A stretch of 64,000 nt of DNA from Lytechinus pictus. Its lineage: Eukaryota; Echinodermata; Echinoidea; Temnopleuroida; Toxopneustidae. How positions within the stretch are numbered: the stretch's first letter is position 1; the number at the start of each line of letters is the position of its first letter. The position numbers were made by a program, and so were the translations under genes. Below the pieces are notes generated by a model. That model was not told the origin of the DNA and did not search any database. It was given only the letters and a program-made list of their open reading frames with translations. Location of the stretch: positions 31,176,001 through 31,240,000 of the forward strand of contig NC_087246.1 in the NCBI RefSeq assembly GCF_037042905.1, read 5' to 3'. This document shows, one piece after another, positions 9,790 through 23,452 of the stretch.

Positions 9790-12700
9790 ATGTCTTCGAA
9801 AGTAAGTCATATTTATGGTATTTATGTTCAAAGGTAAAGGTAAAGTTTGCGGATTGATACTGATAGGGGTCCTGTATAATGACTAGATTATTTTTACTAG
9901 CATAGTCATAGATTGACATTATCACTAGTCTCAGCTCAGTACCTTATTCCTTAATACAAAATAGTAGTACTACTAAATAGTGTTAGATAGATCTAGATCC
10001 ATGAGATCTAACTTAGATCTACTACTACTAATTTAGTATTATTCATAGTCATACCATGGTGAAAAGTACCAAATAAATTGGCCCAAAAAAGAGCCAATCG
10101 TTCCAGCAGGAGTGAGGCATAAACTAAGTCTAACTCTAAGAACAGATTAATGTTAGAAATTAGACTTTTCTCATAATTACGTTGCCAAGCCCAGGGAGCA
10201 GAAAAAAATGAAAAAATAGATTAGTTTCTGACCCAGTTGTGAAAAACTCATCTGTTGAGAAAACAGGGAAGGAATTATATATAGGCCTACAGGCTACACA
10301 CATCAATATTATTCATATCATAATTAAATATGTTCATTTATTATCAATAACTGTTTTAAAATTTCATTAATATTCAAATATCCTTATTTTCTTTATTATG
10401 ATTTTAGTTTTTATTATCATTGTTGTTGTTATTATATTGAATTATGTTTTATCATTATAATTGTCTCATAATGAATTTTATTATCAAATGAATGTTTGTT
10501 ATCCCCCTTCTTTTTGAAAAAAATACTCATTGTACATGTAGTTGCTTCAAAGTCAGCACTGTTGCTTCATTGAATTGTATAATGCAGGCAAGACTGAGAG
10601 ATGTATTAATTCCAATAACTGTTGTACTTGTATCTTAATGACTATTATCTCTTGGTTCTTTTTACTCGATTTTATCTAGGTATCTACCCCTCGTTTGATC
10701 AGCAAAGTTGGAACAAGAATCTTAACGTGTGAACCTACTGAGCTCTATAATATCCTCCAGCAGGCTACTGTCTTTCCTGCGCTAAGTGATCCAAACTACC
10801 TTTTACTGTTAGGTGAGATTATTTTACTGCCCTTTTCAGAATTCATGCTGAGTTTAGTTGATTTTGTTGAACAACTCAAGCAAGAAGAAAATAGATCAGT
10901 ATTTGATTACTAGTACCTTAACTAAAAATCAAACCATTTCATGCTAGTACTATTGCTAGAAGTAAAAACAACTTGGGGGATACTCAGTTGTGAAATAATA
11001 CATTTTTTTACTATTGTATGTTTCATCCATATAAAGAAAGCAGGAGCTTTTTGCAAGTGCCCGAATGGCTTGGAAGACCTCACCCCTCCCCCTTCCAAAA
11101 TAATGATGACCAATCAATGACCATCACTTCTGATGTTTGTTTTTCTATCAAATTATGTTCAAACCTCTCATAAACTTTGAGAAATATTTGTTACCATTTT
11201 GGTATATATTATCTATTCCCTCAACAGATGCCAGACAGACAAATGAATATAATGAAAGTCACATCTTAACATCCAAAAGAGCACCAAGGGTAGGTTCTAC
11301 ATTGTGACTGCACAATGCTATGTATACATGTACTTCTGTGTTTGATTATCACCAGCTGTGATATGATATGGAATATAATTTTTTCTTCAGCTTAGGGTAA
11401 CTTGTATAAGGCAATGAATAGCTTTGCTGGTATTTTTTCACAATTTGCTATGCAGAAATGTTATGGATATATCATAATGTAATCAACAATCAAATACATA
11501 TATCTCATATTCATAAAAGCCTAAAATCACTGTTTTCAAAAACATTATTTACATTGACATGACGTGACATGATATGATATAATGATATGTATGATATGAT
11601 GTGATATATGACATTTATGATGTGATATGATAAGATATGATATGAATTGATATAATATGATAGATGATATAATATGATAAGATATGGTATGATTGATGTG
11701 GTATGCTATGAAATGACTTTCAACATAATAATGTACCACCATTTTTTTTTGGGGGGGGGAGAAACCCCATTAACATCAGAAATTAGTGAGGAAATAAATT
11801 GTCACATGGGAGGTAATTTCTATATGTTTTTTTGTTTGTTTTGTTTTCATTTAGACTGCAGAAGACAAATTTCTTGTTCCGTATGGTGCAGAAATTGAAT
11901 GCAAGATGCATGTGATTGTCCTTGATAACAATACTACAAGTCTTTCAAAAAGAGATAGTAAGTTACAAAATTTTCAGATAATTATTTGTAATGTTTTTTA
12001 ATCCTTCAAATGTAACAAAGTACACACTACGGTCACTACAATACATACTACTTTGGTTCATGAAAAGGAGTGCCTTTTTATTAATTTTAGTAAAAATTTA
12101 GGAATTGAGGAAAAAAATCACAATTAATCCACAATTAAAGCCTTTATTCAATGATACACTATGCATCTTCTATAAGAAATTAAAACTTTTATGTGATTTT
12201 CTCCAGGTCCAGCCTTTAAGTGTGCCAAGGTGATGGCAGAGGCAGGAAGTAGAAACCCAGTTCGGATTCTAAGAGGAGGTTATGAGGAATTCTCTGCACT
12301 CTATCCCTTCCTCAGAACACAGAAGGTAAAGTATAATTTATTTATTTATTTATTTATGATATATTATATTCGGCACTTCAAACATATTCAAGATTACAAA
12401 GCAATATCAAACATTACATAAAATGACATAAAAATTATACAGGTATGTACAATATTTAACAGCAGTTTGCCCAGTGCATCAGTTGGTGGCCAGGGTAGAG
12501 GAGAGCAAACTGAAATCACACATTGACATATTCTTGTCAACATTTCATAATTATTTATAAAACATTTTTTTTCCTTTTTAGAATTTCATACCTCGATTTT
12601 ACATACATAATAACATAATTACCAAAGAAAATTTATAAATAATTATTCAAAAAAATCTGTTGCATGCATAAAATCATTTGATAATCAAAAATGACACGTG

Positions 12701-15700
12701 TATATTCATTTATGTTTTCCATGGAAATTCTGTCTGTTAAGGAATGTTAATCACAAAAAGTACAATATATTCTCCTTAAGGTTTAAAACAAAATGTTTTG
12801 TTCAAATTTCTTTCTTCATTTTTTTTAATTATGAAAAGTGGTTGGAATGGTTAGACACAATGCTTCCTTAAGCCCACTTCTCCCTCTATCTTAATAGATT
12901 ATTCTATGAGCTACTAGAGATAAAAACTGTATTATGATTCAACAGATTCCTTAGTTTTGACAGTTATTATTGTTATGAAAATTAAGCTAATGAAAATAAT
13001 TCCTTCCATTTTGAAGTTCATGCTCACTATTTAATTAAATTCATTCCTTATCTTTCCAAACAGATACTATACATGCCACAAGAGATGGATGAACTTCGAC
13101 CTTATCCTGTAGAAGTACTTCCGGGTCATCTGTACCTTGGTAATTACCAGCAAGCATGCAGTCCTGGGGTGAAGAAAGATCTCAAGATCAAAGGAGTGTT
13201 GCACATCTCACAGGATGCCGAGGAGTTGTAAGTCTAAATGGGTATCATCCAGGTTTTTTTTTTTCACCAGACCACCTAACCTCTTGAACAGCCCGTAGAA
13301 TTGTGTGTTCATTATACATGTTTCAATGGGATATTCTTAAGTGTGTACATATGATAGTTTCATACACGAGGCAACTTTTCACTTAGAAACTATTTAGCTT
13401 CTTTGTTTTCCAATTTGAGATAAAGTTACAATAAAGTCTGCATAAGTTGACATTCCATATTAATAATGTCAGCATGAAGAATAACTTTTTAATCTTAGGG
13501 GTTAGCATTTTTTTCCGGCTATGGTGATGTTGGTTAGGCCTACAGGCATTTCCTGCAGATACGCTTCTTTTTATTCATAAAACTTGCATGCAGCACATCC
13601 TATTTTGAAATTGATTACTATTTTGGAGGGAAGTTAATTGATAATTAGGATAAAAATCTAGGGATTTGAAAAAAAAAATACTTAGTACGGTAAGGAGGTA
13701 GGCTGCAGAATACTTTGTGATATATGAATTATTCATGTGGCTCTTACTACAAATCAGAAATATATATATTTTTTTTTCACTTTGTGAATGTTTTCCATTT
13801 GAATATCATATTGTGAAATCCAACCCAGCTACCCCCTCCCCCTTCCCATCCACAGTCACACATATACAAACATTCACTTAAAGGAGAATGAAACCCTTGA
13901 AACCAGCTGAATCCATATCAAAGAGAAAAATGAAAGAAACATATTGTTGAAAGTTTGAGGAAGATTGAATGAATAATAAGAAAGTTATGAGCATTTGAAT
14001 ATTGAGATCACTAATGTCATGTAGATCCTCCCATTGGCAATGCGACCAAGATCTGTGATGTCACACACGTACAACTCCCTCATTACTTTAGTACTTATTT
14101 CACTTATATTCTCACTTTTATAGAGTCTATTAGAAGGTGAGGTGTTCTCTTTATGAGAGGACAAGTAAAGAGGTTTCACAACATTATATCATTGATGAAT
14201 CGTTTGTCATATGATTAGAATGAGCAAAAAGAGATGTTTTGGGGTATATTTTCAGCGTCCAAAAGGGGAGAGTTGTTCATCTGTGACATCATAGATCTTG
14301 GTTGCATTGCCAATGGGAGGATCTCCATAGCATTAGTGATCTCGACATTCAAATGCTCATAACTCTTCTATTGCTAGTCCTATTTTACTCAAACTTTTGT
14401 TGATCTTATTCTTTGATTTTTCTGCTTTCACAAAAGCTAACTTGCTCCAAGAGTTTCATTCTCCTTTAATATTTATCATATGGATTGAGCTGCACTGGCT
14501 ATGAGCTCATTTATTACTTAATATTTATTTTTTGGAAAGAATGTGTAAACTTTGGACATACTTTTCTTTCATTATAGGCAAGAGGGGCTAGTTGGAGTTG
14601 AACTGATGCACTGTCCCCTGCCAGATGGAAATGAAGCAGACATGTTATCACAGTTATCACAAGCTTGTCAGTTCATAGGTGAGAAAAGGTTTTCAAACAT
14701 TAATGATGATGTACGTGAGGATTTTATATTACTTTTTACTGGACTGGGCCTTGGTCTTAATCAGGGGGGGGGGGGGTACTCGCATGTACCTCGCGTACGT
14801 GGATGTGCCGCTCCAGTGGGTTTTTTTTTTTTTTTTTAATCCTTAGACATGGGTCTTGCTATTGCGAGAAATCCTTAGCCATGGGTCCTATTTGTCAACT
14901 GAATAAAACTTAGACATGGGTTCGTTTCTGAAAAAACAAACAAATACTTATAAGAATCCCCTAAAAAAAGCCCCGGAAATGTCTATGGTCAAGAGTATGA
15001 GTAGCCGGGACCCTGGGACGAGTACCTGTAGGATTTCCACATCTGGAAAATGGGTCTATATTTTTAAGAAAATCCTTAGGCATGGGTCTGTATTTTGAGA
15101 AAAATCCTTAGACATGGGTACCTGTTCACGGTCAAATGACCCTTAGGTTTCAAGCCCTTAGCCTCACAACCCCGTCCAATCATAACCCAAGTACCCCCCA
15201 CCCCCCCCCCCCCCCCCGCGGTCTTAATAAAAAATTCATAGTATGAGAATATTTGAAGCAGCCTTATGAGTCTTTCGCTGGTCTTGAGTCCATCGTCGAT
15301 ACTTTCAGAAATGTATAGTTTGTGTGACATATCCGTTATGTAGCATGTTAGGTTTCATGAGGGGAAAAAGTACAGTTTATTATCAGTTGGTCTAATGCCA
15401 TTTCGTCCAATTACCAACTCGTCTACTATCATTTGGTCTACCATTACTTCGTCCACTATCCACATGGTCTAATTGCCATTTCGTCTAACAACCAATTGGT
15501 CCAATAGTCATTTTGTCCATAACCCATTTGGTCTAATTGGAATAAGTGTTAATTGGGCGGAATAAAAGAGTATTAAATGCACTGGCGTAAATCCCGGGGG
15601 GGATGGGGGGGATATATCCCCCCCACTTTTCGAGGAGGGGGGGATGGCCTGTACAAACATCCCCCCCACTTTTTACGAAAGAAATAAAAAAAAAATCACA

Positions 15701-18700
15701 AGAGATAATTGTTTTATTGGTGAAAATTCTTCCTAAAATACCGCTTAACAAATAAAACAATATTATTAAATCATAAAATGCAAATAAAGAGCCAGTTCAC
15801 CATTTCCAAACGAAATACTTATGTCCTTATTATAACATTGAAGAGAAATCCCTGTTTCTTCCAATTCATCAATGTTGGGGTCTTTGGGAGGGGATTAAGA
15901 TGGAATGTCAATTTTTTTTTCAATGTAATCTCTAATAAATAATTAAACCATCATGGGGTAAAAAGATAATAATATTGGAGGGGTATTTGCCATATGGACA
16001 TACAGTGGCGTAACTACGGGGGGGGGGGGGGGGGGGGCATGGGGGGCACATGCTCCCCCCCCCCCCCCCCCCCATCGGCTGACCAAAACAAAAACGGGGA
16101 AATGGGGAAAAATAGAAAAGAGGGAGAAAGGAAGAGAAACGTAGTGGGAAAGAAGAAAATATTATTCATTATAATGTTGTATTATAATTATGTTATGTTA
16201 CATTACATAAGAAATATTTTTATCATAACTTCATGAAACATAATTTGCCCAGGGCCTACGTCTTCATAGTTCCTGGTGCTCGCATTGTCTGTTCAACGAG
16301 ATATATAATCCTGTTGTACTAAAACATCCCGTTTTCAAGTCAATATAAACTAAATATATTTCCTAGCACTTGAGTTATCATTGTTTTATGTAGTGACATG
16401 AGCTTCTTTTACATGATTAAAAAGGTGATTGCCCAATGTTAAGGTCTTCGTATATATAAAAACATTTCCTTCCGTGATTACGTTCGCATTAGTGGATTGG
16501 TGAGATATGTCTGCTCTTCATGAATTCCTAAAATCAGTCCTTGAAATGTCCCTTCTTCTGATCTGAATATCAAAAATTTTCAGCTCGCGCTTCGCGCTCG
16601 CATCATTTGGTTAATGAAATACGTATGGTCCTAGTTAATTCCTACAAAGAAACCTTAGAATGCCCCACTTCAGGTCTTAATTATCTAAATTATCTAAATT
16701 TTCAGCTCGCGCTTCACGCTCGCAATATTTGATTAGTGAGATGCGTATGATAATCATGATTGCAATGAGTACAAAAAGTGTTTCATGTGTTCAGATGTAA
16801 TTCTAATAAAATCAGCAAGCGCTTGGCACTTGCATTAGATGACTATGGTGAGATATGCATACTCTTAATGGATTCCTAAAATATATTCCTTAAAATCTCG
16901 CTGTTTGGGGTCAAAATATACGAAAATTTCATCTCGCGCTTCGCGCTCGCATTGTTTAGCGAGACAGGTACCTATCATGATTACACAAATTTGATTATAA
17001 TGTCCCTTCTTAGGTGTGAATATAAAAAATTCAGCTCGCGCTTCGCACTCGCATTATTTGATCAGTTTCAGAATATGGAAAATACGTGTTTAGGGTGCTT
17101 TTCGAGACCCCATGGTCGCGCATGGTATCCACTCGTCAATGGAAGTGGCCCCCCCGGGTGAGATACATATCCGTTCAATGATATTGTCCTTAAAATGTCT
17201 CTATTAGGTCAGAATAACTAGCAACCAAGCGCGCTTCGCGCGCTCACACTCAGTGATTCAAAAATTTTGCTGGTGCCCCCACAATGCCGTGACCCACGGT
17301 ATGCCACTGTGGACATATCAATTACAATTCCTTGCATATCTAAAAACATGATAACAAAAAAAAAAGCCAAAATATTTCAGTCATCCCCCCCACCCCTCAA
17401 CACGGATTTACGCCAGTGATTAAATGGATATTAGACCAAATGGTTATCAGACGAAATGGTCATAGACGAACTGGTGATTAGACAAAGTAAAGATTAGACC
17501 AAATGGTTATTAGACGAAATATTGATGGACGGAATGGCATTAGACTAAAAATGAATTTAAACCATGTGATGAGTCGACGAGCTGGCAATAGACGAATTGG
17601 CAATTTACCAAAAGAACATGGATGATGACTGGGATTCAATGGTCTTTTTACTACAACTTTAACATTTGAAGTGTAAAAATGCTCTGATATGCTTTGTGTG
17701 CTACATAGAAAGATAGCTTTTGCAATTCTTTTTTTAATGAGTAATAAATTGACAAGAGGCTTGCATTCATGCCGTGACTCATTAAATCAAGTTGAATTTA
17801 ATTATAAAGGTTATTCTTGTTTGATCAGATGTTGCAGCTCCATGGCTTAATTCAATTGATTTATATTCAAATAAGTAAAAAAAAATATATACCAAGTCAT
17901 ACATATATAAAACACGAACTGAAAAGTTAAGCAAATTATCTAAAGAAACAAAATTCATAAAAGAAAAGTACACATAATTTACAAAAAAAAGAAGAATAAA
18001 CTACCTATACATGTATAAATAAGATACTATGGTGGCCCAAAATTAACAATAAAATTAATTGTTGCAACACAGAAACTCATCTCAGTATGATAAAGCGACT
18101 ATTTATGCAGAGTGCTACAAGATTTCTGAATGCATTCATTCATATTTTGTTTCATCAAATAGGAAAGCATGTAACAGAGAAAAATGCAATTCTTGTGAGT
18201 AGTGAGCACGGGATAAGTCGGAGTGCTGCAGCGATCCTAGCCTACCTTATGTATCATTACAAGTGGACTTTACAGGTAAGCCATGAAAGTTGAACTGTAT
18301 GCATGCATGTGTTGAAGAATTAGTAAAGGGGACGTTCACCCTGACGATAAAGGTGCTAACTGTCAATGAAAACAAAGAAACTTAGAGAAAAATATGTAAT
18401 ATAAATTCATTAAGACTGAAAACAGAAGTGGGAATGAGATGAGGTATGTACAAGTAATATAACTTTAATTTCTTTTAAAGAAAATGGCTTTTTATGGAAT
18501 TCACATTGTATATGACATGTGGAGAATCAGCTGGCATGTGATGTCACAAATTAAAAACTTCGAAAATCCATAACTCCTTTTAATCTTTGATGGATTTTCA
18601 CTAAATCTTCACAATTTTGTTTTCTTTTCATTTTCTCTTTTCATTAAAAACCAATTTTAAATCATGGTGGCCTTCCCATTGAAAGTCATATCATGGATGA

Positions 18701-19195
18701 CAACCAGAAGGTCGTTTCTCAAAAAGAAAAATCAGTGATTTTCAGAAAATTGTTGTTTAAAATTTTCTACCAAGGAAATAAATCAAGATGTGGTTCAGGG
18801 TTATTTTACATTTTTTATAGGCATTAAGGCTTTCCAGTTTTCACATTCTTTGCATGTACTGGTACATAACCATCAATTTGTTCAGGAGAGCATACACAAT
18901 TGAGCAACACCTCACATAATAAGTCTATAAGTTAATGTATTCTATAAACAATAAGATTTTGGTGTGTAGTAGGTTTCACGGTAACACCTCAAATAATAAG
19001 TTTTCAGGTTTATGTAATCTATAAGATTTTGTTTACTCCCACTATTTTATAACTCGACAGAAAGCATACAAGCATCTGCAGACCTGCAAGAGCAACATCA
19101 GACCGCATCGAGATTTCATTTCCCAGCTCTCGAAATGGGAGGAACAGATATTTGAAGAAGGCGTACAGACAGATATATCAGACCCATACTACTGA
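9790..19195 (+). CDS. STYXL1: STYXL1 (MK-STYX) pseudophosphatase, complete, nine exons, 313 aa
   Basis: Serine/threonine/tyrosine-interacting-like protein 1: a rhodanese/CDC25-like N-terminal half and a catalytically dead dual-specificity phosphatase half, a signalling regulator in vertebrates. Coding exons: 9790-9801, 10680-10812, 11228-11289, 11855-11957, 12207-12325, 13064-13227, 14578-14678, 18163-18275, 19061-19195. All junctions are GT-AG, phases agree, and the total is 942 nt (313 aa plus TGA), the length I recall for the human protein. Recognisable stretches are [41 protein letters not shown] and the C-terminal DPYY (human DPLY). The phosphatase signature in exon 8 reads SSEHGISRS (residues 244-252). 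The catalytic Cys is Ser245 and the preceding His is also Ser, as expected for the pseudophosphatase family. Intron 6 carries a TTAA foldback and intron 7 (3.5 kb) a nested repeat complex; the other introns show nothing notable. A two-codon uORF (9780-9788) sits just before the start. Confidence 0.94.
11558..11715. repeat. (TATGA)n-like microsatellite in STYXL1 intron 3
   Basis: Irregular ATGATATGATAT repeats across about 150 bp. Confidence 0.85.
13878..14469. mobile_element. TTAA foldback element, family B copy 1 (STYXL1 intron 6)
   Basis: Begins TTAAAGGAGAATGAAACCCT and ends AGAGTTTCATTCTCCTTTAA. The arms are inverted repeats of roughly 190 bp, containing TAGATCCTCCCATTGGCAAT and its complement, and GTGATGTCA near the centre. 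The copy at 49113-49704 is nearly the same element in inverted orientation. No coding capacity. Confidence 0.9.
14760..15225. repeat. Poly-G/poly-C bounded repeat with TCCTTAGACATGGGT units
   Basis: Opens with a G-run and GTACTCGCATGTACC and closes with GTACCCCCCAC and a C-run, giving an inverted-repeat outline. Inside, AAATCCTTAGACATGGGTCT-like units recur at about 14840, 14870, 14905, 15070 and 15100. Confidence 0.7.
16580..17250. repeat. CAGCTCGCGCTTCGCGCTCGCAT array, about 100-120 bp period
   Basis: Diverged units start at about 16581, 16702, 16812, 16931, 17030 and 17222. Each has the GC-rich core followed by AT-rich spacer. The same family occurs at 35140-36440. Confidence 0.8.
17065..17162. 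repeat. Second copy of the 640-742 repeat
   Basis: Same strand and nearly the same sequence as 640-742, embedded within the GCGCTTCGCGC array in STYXL1 intron 7. Confidence 0.75.
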
Positions 19196-19275
19196 AGGCA
19201 ATGACAATACTTTGTTATAGTTCTCAGGCAGCTAATTCAATACAATTTTTTTTTGGAACTATGCAATATATCAAG

Positions 19276-19281
19276 AATAAA
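19276..19281 (+). promoter_or_regulatory. Candidate poly(A) signal AATAAA for STYXL1
   Basis: The canonical hexamer lies 81 bases after the STYXL1 stop codon. It is the first AATAAA downstream on this strand and is well placed for a short 3' UTR. Confidence 0.55.
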
Positions 19282-19597
19282 GATCAAAGCATGAGCATGT
19301 GTTTTTTATGAAATCTTTGTGCTTGTTTATAAAGTATAAAGGTGTGTGAAAAATTATCGTTACATCAGTACTGCCATATCTTTATGCAACCTTTACTGCT
19401 AATTTATGTTAGAATTATGATTGATTTAGAGCAATCTAAACTAAGGATTGAATTTAATTGTAATCAAAGTCTTACAATTAATCTGAAGTTGTGATTGATT
19501 CTAATCCATTATAACTCTTTATGACATGGCCTAAAAGCATTTCATCAATGTAGTGCTGGAATTGGAAAGTAATTGTTTATTTTTAATAAAAGATCTG

Positions 19598-19806
19598 GGG
19601 GTGTTTCACATAGATTTAAGTATGACTTAGAGTCGCACTTAAATACCAAGTTGCGTGCAGTATGAAAGGCTTGACCACAATGGTCAGATCGTGTCATGAG
19701 GACGCGCACTACTGTATCTAATAATAAGATCGCGCGTTGCATTTTAAGTACACGTCTGCATTTAAGTGCGACTTAAGTCATTCTTAAATCTTTGTGAAAC
19801 ACCCCC
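19598..19806. mobile_element. Short foldback element (MITE-like) downstream of STYXL1
   Basis: GGGGGTGTTTCACATAGATT is mirrored by AATCTTTGTGAAACACCCCC; inner arms share AGTCGCACTTAAAT and ATTTAAGTGCGACT. About 210 bp, no ORF. Confidence 0.8.
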
Positions 19807-22548
19807 CTGGAACATTTTCTATTGACAAAATCTGCTGTACCGTTTGTGCCAATTTTTTCTATTGTAATATACTTCTCTGCTTTGGAATTAAATGTGATCA
19901 AAAAGATTGTCCACGTGGGCATTTATTAGTTGTATCTTTACAAAATACAAAACCATTGTTTTCTAATACCTTGGTCCACCGAATAATTGCTGGAGGTATT
20001 ACTGACAGGTTATTTTGAAAGAATGATCAAAATATATGCAAACTATTGCCTTGTTCATTTTTGTGTGATTTAAGATGTTTCTATCCGGTATTATTATCAT
20101 CTACATGTACTTTCTTTGATTATGCAAGAATTCGATGAAGGTATTAAGAGAAATGAAGATCAAGGAACGCTAATTATTCATATTGAACATGACACAACTT
20201 TCAACAAAGGATTTCATGATCATTGTACTTATGCGTTAAGAACGAATCAACTTTGTAATGAAATGTTCAAAGAACTATTTTCTCCACTTTGCAATATTTA
20301 TTTTGATATTTTCATATCCCTGCAATGAATATTTATTTGTATTCTATATAAAATGATTGGTCAGTTCCAGGTGCTCATGTAATAAAATATATTTTCCCCA
20401 CTGTATTTTCCAGGGGGAAAATTTAGAACTCAATGATCTATTGAGCATGAGCATGCATTTCTCCCCCAGCAAAAATATTGCTATATGGAGCCACCGCTGA
20501 ATCACGGGCACGGTGAACAGCTGGTTGTATCTAGTAGGAAACCCTTTCAGAATGGGAGGTACAGACAACTAGGACAAGATTAAATGCTCAAAATTTACCA
20601 TTAAAAAATATTCAGTTAAGAATGTAAATAACTTTCAATCTCAACTTGCCTATATGTAGTATAACTTTGTACAAATGCACCACATTAAGTTAAGATAATC
20701 TTATCGACTTGTTCTTTAAAATGAGCAGTGTTAGCATGTCCTTTTTTCTGTATTATTCACATCACTTCTTGCAGTTCTGCATTAAATAGCTAATGTACTT
20801 TTTTTTTTACAATGGTTTAACTTGTCTCTATTTTCTGTGTTTTAAACAACCTTGGCAGAAAATAAAGTAGGTGCTGTCTTTACTCGGGAATTTAAAATTT
20901 TTCATGTAATTTCTTAATTAACAGTATACTGGTATTTCATATAGAAAAATATTGTACTCCTAGATACTGTAGATCTATAGTAGGAGTACAGTGTGCATAA
21001 CCTGAGATACTATTGACATATTACTATTGACATTATGAGCATACCAGTAGTTGTTTATAACCAACAGTCTGTATAATTCTGGGGAGATGCAAAACGAACG
21101 TATGAACATTCCAATGTTTACAATGTGTGAGCGTTACATGATCATGTAGAATCAAATTAGAATATTATTTAGAATAAAACCCAAAAGCGGAGCTGCCAAG
21201 TATTACGGATTTTCAGTATTTAGTACTGAAAAATGAGAATACTAATGGTTTCATGCAAAGTACTGATTTCTAAAGTTTCAGTTTTATGTGTTTTCTGATG
21301 GTATTTCTTTGAAAATACAGATTTTCTCAGCAAAATACTGATTTTCAGCTTTAAATATACTGAAATTTTCTTGTTATTGGCAGCTCTGCAAATATTTATT
21401 AAAATTTAGTGGAATCATAATTGTGACCTGAATTTTGCGATTGCGACCTTTCTTTTTTTTTTGCCTTGATTTCTCTAAAGACAAGGGTAAGGATATAGAA
21501 GGGATTTTGTGTTAAAAAATAAATGAGGATAAGGATTTTGATAAGGGTTTGGTTAGAGGAGAGTTGTGTTTCACTTGATACAGGAATATTGTACATACAG
21601 TACCAACACTTGAAAAAAGAGCTCAAAGAAGGCTTACTTTCTGACAATATTGTGATGGTCTATTTTGAATATTTTCTGCACAATAACAAAGGTTGTCTAT
21701 CCTTACAATTATTCATGTACAAATCTTCTACATGAAAAATCAACCAACAATTTTATCAATTGATGTGAACAAAGAACACTATGCAATATACTTCCATTTC
21801 TGTATTCTTCTATTTATTAGTAAGCAATGATGAATAAATTTAACTTATTTTGTAAAACGTGTTTGTCGCAGTTTATGATGCTGTTTGTATTTATTTCAAT
21901 ATTGAGGTTTGAGTTTTGTATTGATTATTCTAATAGGCCTTCTATAGTAGAGACCATGTAAAAATCATAACAGGCTCTGCTTATCAAGCAATTATTCAAA
22001 TGCAGCATAACAAGACTCCATAATGTTGCAGTGTATTTCTACACACACACACACAAAAAAAGGTTTTCTATCCTTATACATTCAGATAAGTTCTTCTTTT
22101 TTTTTAATTCAACCCAGCTGTATATCTATTTGATGTGAACAAATGGTACTCTGCAACTTACTGCCATTTCTGCATCATTTCAATAATTTCTGTTTAATGT
22201 ATATGTTCATTTTCATTTCTCATGTCTTTTGTTTATTTGAACAAATGAAGATCCACTTAGATTTGAGTTACATAATTTGACATTATAAAGTTTACATGAA
22301 TATTAAAATAAAGGATTTCTTTTTAATGAACATTATATTAGATTATTCAAATGGGTGGTATTAAATGTATGTAAAACCCCTCAAATGATAAGCTGCTTTA
22401 ATACAAACCCTTATAGGTCAGTAGAAAGTGCACAACAAATATTCATACTCCCCTTCATTGCTGTTGGCCATCTCTAGGCAAATTAACATACAAAAAGTTT
22501 AATCTACAACAAAACAGTTTCTGTCAGTTTGTTTGTGACAGACCTGTA

Positions 22549-23452
22549 CTAGGGGTGACTGAATAGTTTTTTTAGCCTAACAAAAAAAAACAAAAAAGGA
22601 TCAAGATTGAAGACCAAATTTGGTCCATACAATCTTACACATTTCTTAATCCTGCCCACCAAATTTCTTGGTTATTGCTACATTGACTCTGATTTTACAA
22701 GTTACTGTATCAATGGCCCGTATTCTGAAATTAGACTTAATTTAAACTCTGGCTTAAAGTTGTGGTTTGACTATGAATAGCCAATAGTGGCATCAATCTC
22801 TAACAGTATAATTTCAATGTATCAGCTAATTTTTCTCTTTAAATCATTCTTGACTGTTTTGGAAGGATAAATGATATTTAGCTTTATTCACCATTCATGA
22901 GTTAGGAAAGAGCACAGTAATCATAAGAAATATACAATGCAAGGAAAATGTTGACATTTTTGGCTTTCCATAAGTTTAGCACAGAGTTAGACCATGGTCT
23001 AAGTTAAACCCGACTTCAGAATACGGGCCATAGTTTCTAACCAAAAATGTACAATCCTGAGTTGGCCTCCTTTTGGGTTAATGACATGGGATGCTTCTAA
23101 TACTGGGATTTGACTGCTCCTTGCTCTCAGGGTGATAATGATGAACCCAAGTCTCATCCATAGACACAACCCATTCCAAGTAAATGGATGGGCTACCATC
23201 AAAAAGTCTCATCTTAGGTCATACTTTTCAGCTGCAGAAACTTGATGACAGCTTGACACTCGGGTTTGTCCATTTTTTATGAGATACCCGATACCATAAT
23301 TTAGGAACCTGTAAAATAAGACTAGACATTACTATGACCAAGACATTTGGTGGGTAGTATTAAGAAATGTGAAAGATTTTTATGGCCCAAATTCGGTCTT
23401 TTTTATCTGAATCCTTTCTATGGTGGGCTAAAAACTTTTCAGTCGCCCCTCG
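22549..23452. mobile_element. Foldback element with a second foldback nested inside
   Basis: The outer ends GGGGTGACTGAATAGTTTTT and the complement of AAAACTTTTCAGTCGCCCCT, with inner matches such as CCCACCAAAT / ATTTGGTGGG. A smaller foldback (22714-23030) lies inside, ending TGGCCCGTATTCTGAA and TTCAGAATACGGGCCA. No protein gene is seen between STYXL1 and ALKBH4. Confidence 0.7.

Larger units (their letters stand above)
15380..17605. repeat. Nested foldback complex in STYXL1 intron 7
   Basis: Three pairs of inverted ends lie inside one another. The outer pair is arms of short tandem GGTCTAATNNCCATTTCGTC units (15380-15540) and their complement (17425-17605). The middle pair is CACTGGCGTAAATCC (15580) and GGATTTACGCCAGTG (17403). 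The inner pair is ACAGTGGCGTAACTACGGGG (16002) and a complementary CGGTATGCCACTGTGG end (17297). The core contains poly-G/C tracts and the array at 16580-17250. Confidence 0.75.

Noticed and set aside
15994-16236. Gly-rich/Pro-rich 80-codon ORF
   Set aside because: Translation of poly-G and poly-C tracts in a repeat.
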